Below are positions 26,729 through 34,700 of a stretch of 64,000 nucleotides of DNA, piece after piece; the stretch's first letter is position 1, and each line of letters opens with the position of its first letter. The notes beneath the pieces were generated by a model. The model ran no database searches. It saw nothing but the letters and a program-made list of their open reading frames with translations, and was not told where the DNA came from. The stretch comes from a virus. The position numbers and the translations under genes were made by a program. Location: the IMG/VR virus record IMGVR_UViG_3300017963_000225, positions 27,635 to 91,634 of that record. The stretch is one strand, 5' to 3'.

Positions 26729-27178
26729 TTATTTCGAGCCGAGAATCGCACTTACTAGCTTGTCTTTTGGTTGATCGACGTTTGCGATGCCCAGGCTGGC
26801 AGCCAGCTTCTTCAACTCTTCCGGCTTCGCCGCGTCGAGCTGCTCCTTCGTAAATTTCTCACTAGTAGCCACCTGCTTGCCTTGGGCTGTCGATTGAGGT
26901 TGAGCTTGCTGAGTGACAACCGGAGCGACCGGCGCCTTGACAATTGGCGGCTGTCCAACTTCTGCTCGCCGCATTTGTAGCGATGGCGCATCAGGCGGAA
27001 GGGATGAGAGGTTCGGACCACCGGACGACGTATTTGAAAAAGCATCCTGGACTTCCGAAGGAGGAAGCTCCTCCCCAGCGAAACGCCACAAATGTCCCTT
27101 GAGGGCATGCGTGGCGGTCGTCTTATCACCACGAAGCAAATCTTCTGACTTCAGTCCGAGGGCTGGGAACGCAAACAT
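26729..27178 (-). CDS. Head-module protein with C-terminal SAP/Rho-N-like domain
   Basis: A 149-residue protein. An N-terminal segment (FAFPALGLKSEDLLRGDKTT) is followed by a Pro/Gln-rich linker and a C-terminal helix-extended-helix module (TKEQLDAAKPEELKKLAASL...DKLVSAILG) that fits the SAP / Rho N-terminal fold used to bind nucleic acid. Such domains occur in small phage head-completion or head-associated proteins. It follows the capsid gene terminator, so it may start from its own promoter or from readthrough. AGGAGAG precedes the ATG. Confidence 0.6.
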   Translation of the reverse strand: MFAFPALGLKSEDLLRGDKTTATHALKGHLWRFAGEELPPSEVQDAFSNTSSGGPNLSSLPPDAPSLQMRRAEVGQPPIVKAPVAPVVTQQAQPQSTAQGKQVATSEKFTKEQLDAAKPEELKKLAASLGIANVDQPKDKLVSAILGSK

Positions 27179-27192
27179 GGGTGCTCTCCTAA

Positions 27193-27226
27193 GATGAAAG
27201 GCCGGGGGATCGTAGTCCCCCGGCCT
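27193..27226 (-). terminator. Intrinsic terminator after major capsid gene
   Basis: An 11-bp GC-rich stem (AGGCCGGGGGA / TCCCCCGGCCT at 27199-27226) is followed on the minus strand by TTTCATC. It lies 31 bases past the capsid stop. This is where strong capsid expression would be limited before the downstream genes. Confidence 0.7.
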
Positions 27227-27256
27227 GGTCTACCTAAATTACGACGTTAGGCCAGG

Positions 27257-28855
27257 TCAGGCTGGTCGATCAAGAAGAGGCTTCTTGATTTCGGTGCCGC
27301 CGACGTTGAGCCAAACCACGTTCACCCACGGACGCGGCACTTGCGGTGCCAGAACATGAGCGAACAGCTTGTTGGTATGCAGCCAACCAAGCTTGGCAAG
27401 GTCGAACTCGAAGAGGCCGGTGAGCTGGGCGAGCGCGACCGACGAGCGACCAACGGTGTACTCGTTGGTTGCCGAGGTCGGGACGCCGCCATCATCAATC
27501 GCTTGCGCGTTCGGCGAGTGGACATCAGATCCCCAAGCCCACGTCGTTCCCGGAATGTAGTCATCGCGATCGATGACGACGACCGGAGTCGTGTTGCCTG
27601 GAGCAATGCCGTTCGGGACCTCAAAAATGAAGACGGGATCGCGCAGGACCGGCTCCATAAAGGTGTCCGGCTGTGCAGGATCAGCAACGTATCCGCGATA
27701 GATGCGGAACGACTGCTCATCACCACGCGGGGTGATCGTGAACTCGATCGTCTTCCCTGCCTGCGCGTTGACGGCAGCGGACAGGTTGGAGGCGACCGAT
27801 TCGCCGACTTCATTGACGGCGGTCATGTAATAGACCATGCCGGTCAAGCGCTCGCCAGAAGAGGCGAACTTGCCGGTGCCGGCGACGTTGACGGCCGGTT
27901 GAGTGACCGAGCCGGCGCCAGCGCCGCCAAAGGTGAATGCCGACGGTGCGCCCGGAATGGCGACCGTGTTCGGACCGCCCGTCCGCACGAGAGACGACAG
28001 AGCGTTCTCACGGCGGAAATAGACGATGTTTCCGTTGACCTTCACGCCATCGACCGATTGGCCGATGATGAGGCCCTTGGTATTCGCCGCCGCAATGTTG
28101 CCCATCAGCGTGAAGCGCGCTGCGGGATCGAGGTTGGCCTCGATGTTCTCGGTCACTTCAGGAGCGCAATAGATGCGCTTCAGAACGCCGTGGCGCTTGT
28201 TGAAGGCGGTCGCCTGCGAGCGAATGCCCTTGGTGCCGTCCATCAGAAGCGGCTTGCCGCGCATGTCGATGAAAATGTCCGTGTTCGCAAATGGCACGGT
28301 GGCCAGCGGCGAGCGCGTCAATTCGTCGATGAGCTGCCAAACGCCTTTGAAGATGTTCGGGTCGGTCGAGAAGCGAGTGTCCGACTGGAAAAGCTCGACG
28401 TTGAGCTGGTACATCATGAGCAGGCGAACGACGAGATCGTTCGATGCCGCGATGTCCGGCTGTCCGAGCAGCTTCACCGTGTTTTGCAGCACGGTGAGGC
28501 CCTGGACGGCCGTCGTCTTGCCGTAGAGCTTGAGCTGGACTTGCTTCTTGGTTCCCTCGATGTTCGCCGAAGGCGGCAGCGAGTTTGGCGCGAACGCCAG
28601 CTTCGTCTTGTGGTTGCCGTAGCGATCAACCTGAGTGAACTCGTGGTTGACCTGCTGCGCTTGCTGCTTCGGAAGATCCTTGAGCAGCGTCATTTCTTGC
28701 CGGTCAGTCTCGGAATAAAGCTGGAGGTACGCTTCGTCCTCCAGGTCTTCCTTCATGAACGGCTGGATGCTGGTGCCGGTCGCCGAATCGACCGACAGTG
28801 CTTTACGCACGAGGTCGAGAATCTGCGCGTCGGCCATGTTTGAAGAATTCAACAT
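27257..28855 (-). CDS. Major capsid protein with FN3-like insertion
   Basis: A 532-residue protein. Start set at ATG 28855 behind AAGGAGGAAGG; the frame is also open to 28924. Order after protease and scaffold identifies it as the major capsid protein, and the length and domain pattern are consistent. Residues 300-420 look like an inserted FN3/Ig-type domain (GMVYYMTAVNEVGESVASN; EQSFRIYRGYV), probably surface exposed. Near the N-terminus is DLVRKALSVD, matching the hydrophobic-x-K-[AS] pattern found across this head module and offering a possible protease processing site. A terminator follows. Confidence 0.75.
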   Translation of the reverse strand: MLNSSNMADAQILDLVRKALSVDSATGTSIQPFMKEDLEDEAYLQLYSETDRQEMTLLKDLPKQQAQQVNHEFTQVDRYGNHKTKLAFAPNSLPPSANIEGTKKQVQLKLYGKTTAVQGLTVLQNTVKLLGQPDIAASNDLVVRLLMMYQLNVELFQSDTRFSTDPNIFKGVWQLIDELTRSPLATVPFANTDIFIDMRGKPLLMDGTKGIRSQATAFNKRHGVLKRIYCAPEVTENIEANLDPAARFTLMGNIAAANTKGLIIGQSVDGVKVNGNIVYFRRENALSSLVRTGGPNTVAIPGAPSAFTFGGAGAGSVTQPAVNVAGTGKFASSGERLTGMVYYMTAVNEVGESVASNLSAAVNAQAGKTIEFTITPRGDEQSFRIYRGYVADPAQPDTFMEPVLRDPVFIFEVPNGIAPGNTTPVVVIDRDDYIPGTTWAWGSDVHSPNAQAIDDGGVPTSATNEYTVGRSSVALAQLTGLFEFDLAKLGWLHTNKLFAHVLAPQVPRPWVNVVWLNVGGTEIKKPLLDRPA

Positions 28856-28869
28856 CGTAACCTTCCTCC

Positions 28870-29811
28870 TTACGCCATGGCTTTCGCGAGGACCGTTGCG
28901 TCGCCAGCACGGCCACGCTTCCACTCCTCGTGAGTGATTTTTCCTTCTGCCTTCGCCTTCATGAGTGCATTGCGCTGATCGCCAGTCACAATGCGCCCGA
29001 GTGCATCAGGCTGAGCAGAAACCTGGACTTGATCTTGCGACACCGCAGCGATTGCGGGCGCCATGCCGGCAACCTTCGGCATGCCAGGAAGTTGAGAAAT
29101 CGACTTCATCAGAGAGGTGTGCTCTCCGAGCGACTTCTCAAGGCGGTTTTGCTTCTCGATGACCGCCGTCAGCCCCTTTTGCAGGGAAATCAGCAGACGA
29201 TCGCGACGAGGATCGGCCAGCTCCGCGAGCAGCTCGCCGAAGGTGGCAACGCCAGAACGAAGCTCTCTGACGGACTTGCCGAGGTATTCCACGGCATCGC
29301 CCATGCCTTCGAGGAATTCGGTGGCATCGACGCCACCTTCGTCCGCATCGTCGTCATCGACGACCTGCTCGCTTTTCTTCATCTTCTTCTTGCCCTTGGA
29401 CTTGCCACGGCTGAAGAAGGCCGGCATGCCATCATCATCATCATCGTCGTCGTCGTCATCGGCGTCATCGTCGCCCTTATTGACGATTTTCGAGGAGTCC
29501 TGATAGCCCTGTCCCGACTTCTTCGGGCTCTTGGCCGGGTCGTCCTCGGTGGCAATCACCTGGGAGCCGCTTCGTCCTTTGGCATCCAAGGTGTTGTCAC
29601 TGCGCGGAGCGCCGTTGGCCTTGAAAAGAGCGCCGAGGCCCTCTTTCACGCCATCAACGATCGACTTGCGGATCAGGTCGGGAGTGACTTGCGCTCCAGC
29701 CTGATTTGCGTCCTGGCCGCCTTCGCCGCCAGTGTCACCTGCGGACTGATCCGCCGCAACTGCGGCGTCCATGTCCCGAATGGCTTTTTCAAGCAGATCC
29801 TCGTGGTCCAT
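28870..29811 (-). CDS. Scaffold-like acidic capsid assembly protein
   Basis: A 313-residue protein encoded between prohead protease and capsid, the usual scaffold slot. It is low complexity, with a run of about 15 Asp near residues 113-128 next to a Lys-rich block (SRGKSKGKKKMKKSE), then a coiled-coil region (EFLEGMGDAVEYLGKSVREL; LEKSLGEHTSLMKSI). It begins MDHEDLLEKAIRD and ends ATVLAKAMA, both including a hydrophobic-x-K-A site. This fits a scaffold cleaved by the protease and removed. AAGGAGG precedes the ATG. Confidence 0.65.
   Translation of the reverse strand: MDHEDLLEKAIRDMDAAVAADQSAGDTGGEGGQDANQAGAQVTPDLIRKSIVDGVKEGLGALFKANGAPRSDNTLDAKGRSGSQVIATEDDPAKSPKKSGQGYQDSSKIVNKGDDDADDDDDDDDDDGMPAFFSRGKSKGKKKMKKSEQVVDDDDADEGGVDATEFLEGMGDAVEYLGKSVRELRSGVATFGELLAELADPRRDRLLISLQKGLTAVIEKQNRLEKSLGEHTSLMKSISQLPGMPKVAGMAPAIAAVSQDQVQVSAQPDALGRIVTGDQRNALMKAKAEGKITHEEWKRGRAGDATVLAKAMA
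29430..29476. repeat. GAT/GAC trinucleotide repeat (poly-Asp)
   Basis: A run of GAT and GAC codons (read on the minus strand) encoding the poly-Asp segment of the scaffold-like gene. Possible slippage site; in frame. Confidence 0.7.
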
Positions 29812-29844
29812 TTCTATAACCTCCTTGGGATATGGACGCTTATA

Positions 29845-30573
29845 TCAGCCAAACTTGGAAGCGAGGTAATTTTGTACCCGCAACCGAGCTTGGTCATGAT
29901 TGTCTCCGTACTTACTCATCGCGTGCTCGACAAGCCCGTCCTCAAGGCTTGTCGATGTCACCGAAGCGAGTGGCGAGAAGGCTTTCTCGTAAAACTCATC
30001 GCGACAAAGAACTGGCATCTGTTTCATGAGGGATTTGGCGAGAACTGACACGGTGCAATTTGGATTTACGGGCCGGAAGGTAAGAGCGATGTTGTAAACG
30101 ACGGCCTTTTGAACGTAGCGCCCGCATGGACTACGCTCCATGACCTTTCCCTCGATGGACTGACACAATCCGCGATTCGTCCCTGCTTTTCTGAGCTGGG
30201 TGTGCTGCTGAATCACCATGTCTGTCGAGTAGCCTTCCCAGATCGGGAGGCCCTTGATGATTCGGCCTTCACTAAACCACTTGCCATCCTGAAACCAAGC
30301 CTTCTTTCCCCACGGAACACCAACGGTGGCGTGTGGAATATGGTTCCAGTTGAAATCGCCGTGCTCCATAAACGGCGAGAAGTCCAACCCCTTCTGGAGT
30401 ATGACCTCTTTGTCCCGGTCTTTGTCTGGCGTCGAAGCAATACCCGTAAACGGATAGTATTTCGTGTCGCCTTGCTTTTGTTCGGACTTCAACATGAGCC
30501 CGTCGGGACAGAACGCAATGAAGGTCCCGTCACTCCTAACGTAAAGCCCATTGTCTTCGCCAACGTCGAACAT
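29845..30573 (-). CDS. Prohead serine protease (S78/HK97-type)
   Basis: A 242-residue protein with the HK97-type protease order: FTGIASTPDKDRDKEVI at 42-58, then the putative catalytic His in FNWNHIPH (His78), a loop, and the nucleophile in LCQSIEGKV (Ser139), followed by YNIALTFRPVNPNC. It would cleave scaffold and capsid proteins during maturation. Near residues 177-187 it carries VLAKSLMKQMP, matching the [hydrophobic]-x-K-[AS] pattern of its neighbours, which may be a self-processing site. It starts behind AGAGGTAGG and opens the block scaffold-capsid. A terminator separates it from the genes at 30.7 kb and above. Confidence 0.8.
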   Translation of the reverse strand: MFDVGEDNGLYVRSDGTFIAFCPDGLMLKSEQKQGDTKYYPFTGIASTPDKDRDKEVILQKGLDFSPFMEHGDFNWNHIPHATVGVPWGKKAWFQDGKWFSEGRIIKGLPIWEGYSTDMVIQQHTQLRKAGTNRGLCQSIEGKVMERSPCGRYVQKAVVYNIALTFRPVNPNCTVSVLAKSLMKQMPVLCRDEFYEKAFSPLASVTSTSLEDGLVEHAMSKYGDNHDQARLRVQNYLASKFG

Positions 30574-30601
30574 TCAGTACCTACCTCTTGACCGGGACGA
30601 G

Positions 30602-30621
30602 CGATGCTTGATTCTAGCATC
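30602..30621. promoter_or_regulatory. Inverted repeat upstream of protease gene
   Basis: GATGCT and AGCATC are separated by 7 bases, 29 bases upstream of the protease start. On the minus strand TAGAAT lies inside it, which could serve as a -10 element, with TTGGAT 20 bases further upstream. It may be an operator or part of a promoter for the protease-capsid block. Weak evidence. Confidence 0.3.
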
Positions 30622-30642
30622 GAAATGCTCAAATAAATCCAA

Positions 30643-30685
30643 GCATAAAAAAAGAAATGCCCCCGAATTCATAATTCGAGGGCAC
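30643..30685 (-). terminator. Intrinsic terminator between polyvalent block and protease
   Basis: A stem of about 11 bp (TGCCCTCGAATT paired with AATTCGGGGGCA, one mismatch) is followed on the minus strand by TTTCTTTTTTTA. It would end transcripts from the large-protein block at 31-46 kb before the protease gene, so the capsid genes likely have their own promoter. Confidence 0.75.
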
Positions 30686-30750
30686 TGGAGCAGAAAACTT
30701 ATCCGCTTTCTTTAGAGCAATTTAGCCTTACCAAACCATCGGCGGCGTTG

Positions 30751-30969
30751 TCAAGCCCCGTGATATCGCGCAAGCATCTCGAAGTTTTTTTTGATTTGCT
30801 TTAATCGACTGTTTTGAAGCCACGAGGGCTGGTTAAGCGTCCCGCCTTCAGAGAAATACTGGTTCCAACTCTCCAGAGTGATGTCGGCCACGCTCATCGG
30901 CCCCCGGTAGCCGACACTGATGGATTTGAGCAGTGAGCTTGGTGTGGGAAACTTGATCTTGAAGCGCAT
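30751..30969 (-). CDS. Small tagged head-module protein
   Basis: A 72-residue protein. Start set at ATG 30969 (MRFKIKFPTPSSLLKSI) because AGGAGGG precedes it with good spacing; the frame is open to 30987, which overlaps the previous stop. The N-terminus shows the [RK]F tag pattern and an SLLKSI site, the same hydrophobic-x-K-[AS] element found in the larger neighbours. The rest is a small helical domain (LQNSRLKQIKKNFEMLARYH). Perhaps a minor packaged protein; unrecognised family. Confidence 0.6.
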   Translation of the reverse strand: MRFKIKFPTPSSLLKSISVGYRGPMSVADITLESWNQYFSEGGTLNQPSWLQNSRLKQIKKNFEMLARYHGA

Positions 30970-30983
30970 AGACAAGGCCCTCC

Positions 30984-31799
30984 TCATTCGTCGTAGTCGA
31001 TGGACGGTGGCTTTTTGTGAACGCGCATAGCATTTCGCATGTAGGACTCGACGCCAGCCATGTTGACCTCGCCATCGTTTTTAAGCGCCATGCGCCGCAC
31101 GCAATAGTCAAACCACTTGGGGTGGTCACGGAAAAACGGCCGCGTGTGAGCCATCGATAGAGCTTTCCTGAGCGGCACCGTTGCGCCCTGCTTCTGCTCC
31201 ATCATGGTGCGGAATGCCTGATTGAAGCGGTCTAGCGCCTCATGCTCCATGCCGGACGGGCCGTGCTCATAAGCCTTCTCAATGATCGCTCGGCAAAGGC
31301 CCTTAAAGCCAGTGCGCGGCACTTCATGCAACCTCTCGACATTGCCGAGGATTTTGCGACAAGCGTAAAGCAGGTGAGCGATGGGTTTTTTGGCGCGGCG
31401 AAACTGCTCGCCCACCCAAGCATCGCGATCGGTTTGCGACAGCCCCTTCGTCTCATTCCTGAGACGAGCCGCCCAAACCTCTCCAGCCTCGTGTTCCTTC
31501 TTGACCTTCTCCCACTTGCCCTTGCCGCGCTTGATATAAGTGCCGTCGGCGCGCTTTCTGACCGTGCCGACCGGCAGCGCCCTGGCCTTCTCGATCAGGT
31601 CGAGCTTCGAGTAGTAGTCAGGGTCCTCGGCAAGATGGTCCATGGCGATTTCGCGCGCCAACGCCCGATCCTTCGTGTGCTCCAGCTCGTGCTTGGTCCC
31701 TCGCGCAAGCTGGCCAGCGTCAAAGTCGCTCGGCTTACGCTTGTCGGCCTTGCCGCCTGGCAGGCGATCTTTATAGCCGGCCTTGAGTAAAAACCGCAT
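30984..31799 (-). CDS. DUF5661-like polyvalent protein with tag and PVGT module
   Basis: A 271-residue protein beginning MRFLLKAGYKDR, the clearest form of the N-terminal tag. Residues 26-66 contain LARGTKHELEHTKDRALARE followed by IAMDHLAEDPDYYSKL, a motif I associate with DUF5661, common in phage head and polyvalent proteins. Residues 68-100 then repeat the tag and module found in the 1638-residue neighbour: LIEKARALPVGTVRKRADGT followed by YIKRGKGKWEKV. The helical C-terminal half (AHLLYACRKILGNVERLHEV) is unrecognised. The stop of the giant gene immediately precedes its start (TGA ATG). Likely a virion-packaged accessory protein. Confidence 0.65.
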   Translation of the reverse strand: MRFLLKAGYKDRLPGGKADKRKPSDFDAGQLARGTKHELEHTKDRALAREIAMDHLAEDPDYYSKLDLIEKARALPVGTVRKRADGTYIKRGKGKWEKVKKEHEAGEVWAARLRNETKGLSQTDRDAWVGEQFRRAKKPIAHLLYACRKILGNVERLHEVPRTGFKGLCRAIIEKAYEHGPSGMEHEALDRFNQAFRTMMEQKQGATVPLRKALSMAHTRPFFRDHPKWFDYCVRRMALKNDGEVNMAGVESYMRNAMRVHKKPPSIDYDE

Positions 31800-34700
31800 T
31801 CAGTCCTCCTCGTCCAGGCCGAGCGCCTTCTTGAGTTTTTTTCCGCCAACCGCTGTCTCAATAAAGACAAGCTCGTCCATTGCGCGAGTGTAGGCGACGT
31901 ACATAAGATTCTTCTCTTGCACTATCTCCCACGGCTTCTTTGCCATGCTAGACGGCATCAGGTGGTGGTTGAGGATAAACACACGCGGCGCCTCAAGCCC
32001 CTTGGCCTTATGCACCGAGGACAGGCGCAAAATGCTATCGCGTTTCTTGCCTTCGTCATCCTTGAACATCGATTCGATTTCACGCACGAGCCCGTCAACG
32101 TCCTTGGCCTGACTTTCCGCCATGAACACCGAAAGGGTTTCAAACTTGTCCTCAATCGCCGTTGTGTCGGCGTCGGGATCTTTGAGTTTGAGCTTGTTGA
32201 TTTCCCGCTTACTCCACTCGACCAGCTTACCTCCGAGGTCGTCGAGGCTCTTTGGCTTGAGCTTCTTAATGAGTGAGGTCATGCCCAAACCGATGTCACG
32301 CCCCATCACCTTGCACGGCACGCGCTCGCGCAGCAGCTTGTAGGCCATGCTGACCAGCGGCGCGTTGTTGCGGCAGACAATCATATCGGTCTGCTTGAAG
32401 TCCTCGATCTTGAACTTGGTGCCGAGGTCTTTGATCTCGCCTGGCTGAGCATCGGGACGCGGCTTGATGCCTGGAACGATTGTCTGAGCCAGCTCGATGA
32501 TTTTCTTGCCGCAGCGGTAGGAAATCGGCAGCTCGAACACCTTAGCGTTGAACTGCTTGCGGATCAGGTCGAGGCTCTCGGGGTTGGCACCACGGAAGCC
32601 GTAAATGGCCTGATGCGGGTCGCCGACCGCCACGACGCGCGTTTTGGTGTCGGTCGAACGCCGGATCGCCTCGCGCTGAATGTCGGACACGTCCTGCGCC
32701 TCGTCAACGAACAGAAAGTCGTACTTGGCCCAAGGCGTGTTGTAGATGATCGGCATATAGAACTGGTCGTCGAAGTCGATCACGTCCTTTTGCATAATGG
32801 ACTTCTCAAGCGCCAGGCGCGACAGGCGGATAGCATGCTCGACCGTCTGCGGGTAGTCGATTTCAATCGAGAAGTGCTCGATGAGATTTTCCCACTGCTC
32901 CCTGGTGTCGGGCACGAGCCCCTTGATGCCGTGTGCGGCAAGCGAGGCTGGCGCCAGGCCCATCTGCTTGGCCTTGGATACCATGCTTTTCACCGTCCCG
33001 AAGTATGTCTTGTCCTCGGGACCTTGCAGCATGTCGCGTAGGATAGCGCTGGTCTTGGTGCCCTTCTCGACCTTGACCCGGTTGTAGCCGCCCATGAAAC
33101 GCGCCCATGAGGCAAAGCCAAGCGCGTTGAGTGTCCGCACCGCCTTCTGATCGACAGCCCACTGCGGGACACGGCCGAGCAGCTCGTCGCGAGCCGAGGT
33201 GTTGAAGGCCAGGAAGATGATCGACTTGTCGCGTGGGATAACGTCGAGCGCCCGCACGATCGTGGCCGTCTTACCAGATCCGGCCTTAGCATCAATCATC
33301 GCGTTGCCGCTGCCCTTCTCGATCCAATCGAAAATCGCCTGCTGATATGGCGACGGCTTGAACGGTTTTTTTGGCTCATGTCCCGGAGCGTCTTTGGGCT
33401 CAGGATCGACCGGAACCTTGGGCTCGGGTTCTTGAGATGGCGGCGGCAAAACAACGGCGGGTTGCATGGTGGGAGCCTCCTGCTTAGGCGGCTCCTTCTT
33501 CGGAGCCGGTGGTTTTTCTGCGGGTTGTTTTACCGTGCCGGCCTCCTGTTGTCTACGCTTGGCCTTGGCCTTCAAAGCTTGCGTAACGAGGTCGTCAGGT
33601 TGTTTCTTCTTATCAAGCCTCTTGTCATCCCAAGCGACAGCTTCCTCGAACGTGACCTCGCGGCCGGCTTGTTTCATAAGCTTGGCCAGGTGACGCTTGG
33701 CCATCGCGATATTTTGCTGCTCCTCGCGCGGCGACGCCTCGCCGTCTCGTGACGTGCGCTCGGGCTCCAGCTCCAGGTGAGCGTGCCAAATTTTCTCCAT
33801 CAGCTCATCGCTGATCTCTTCCTTCTTTGACTTAGCCTTTTTTGGCTCAGCCTTCTTCTTCGGCTCGGGCTTGGCGGTGGCCTCGACGCGCTTCTTACCC
33901 TGCTCGTGCAGCAGGTCGTGGTAGCGCATCACCGTTTCATGGATCTTGCCGGCGGTCTTTTCCCAGCCGCTGTTCTTCCAGTCGTCGTCGCCGAACATTT
34001 CCGAAAAATACTCATGGTGATCGTCGGGGGAGGTCGAGTGCGGGTGAATGTCTTTCTTGTGAAGGTGATTGGCCCAATGCTTGACACCGGCTGTGAACTC
34101 TTTCTTGATCGCAGCGTAGTCCTTGCGTTTCTTGTAGCCACCGGCCTCAAGCGTCTTCTCGGCAAGGCGCGGCAGGTGCTCTTTCTGCCACTTGTGGTCG
34201 TCCACCTTGACGTAGGTGCCGTCTGCCCACTTGCGGCGGGTGCCGACCGGCGCCTTCCTGGCCTTGAAGAAAAACCGCACGAGCCCGCCTCGCGGCTCGA
34301 TAGCTGGCGGATCGACAAGCTTGATGCCGATCCGTGCGACGACAGCCTTCCTGATCTTGTCGTGCTTCAAAATGTACTCCATCAGCTCCGCGATGCGTTC
34401 TTTGTACTTCCAATCGGGAGCGTCCGCGTGTTTGGGGTCGTCCTTGGTGTAATAAAGCGCATGCGGCACGAAGTTGTCGATGTAGCTCTTGTCGATCTTG
34501 CCAGCGGCAATCAACTCCTCGGCCTTCACCAAGCCATACACCTCAAAGGCTCGCGCAAATACCTCGGTCGGCTTGTTCAAGTAAGCACTGAACGACTGTC
34601 CCATCATTTTGCCTTTGTGCGACCACTGGTAGTAGGGCGTCGAGCGCACTAGCTCCAGCATCTCTTTGTACTTGGCCTTCAGCTCAGGATCGCTGGCAAT

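Noticed and set aside
27341-28843. Long plus-strand reading frame (500 codons) opposite the capsid gene
   Set aside because: It is Arg/Val-rich, has no family, and lies entirely antisense to a well-supported capsid gene with good ribosome binding site. A codon-bias artefact.
28856-28924. Extended capsid N-terminus (start at 28924)
   Set aside because: The added residues (Trp/Arg/Cys-rich) overlap the scaffold gene's end; AGGAGGAAGG supports ATG 28855.
28930-30048. Plus-strand 372-codon frame opposite scaffold-like gene
   Set aside because: Antisense to supported genes; its Ile/Val run reflects the poly-Asp repeat on the other strand.
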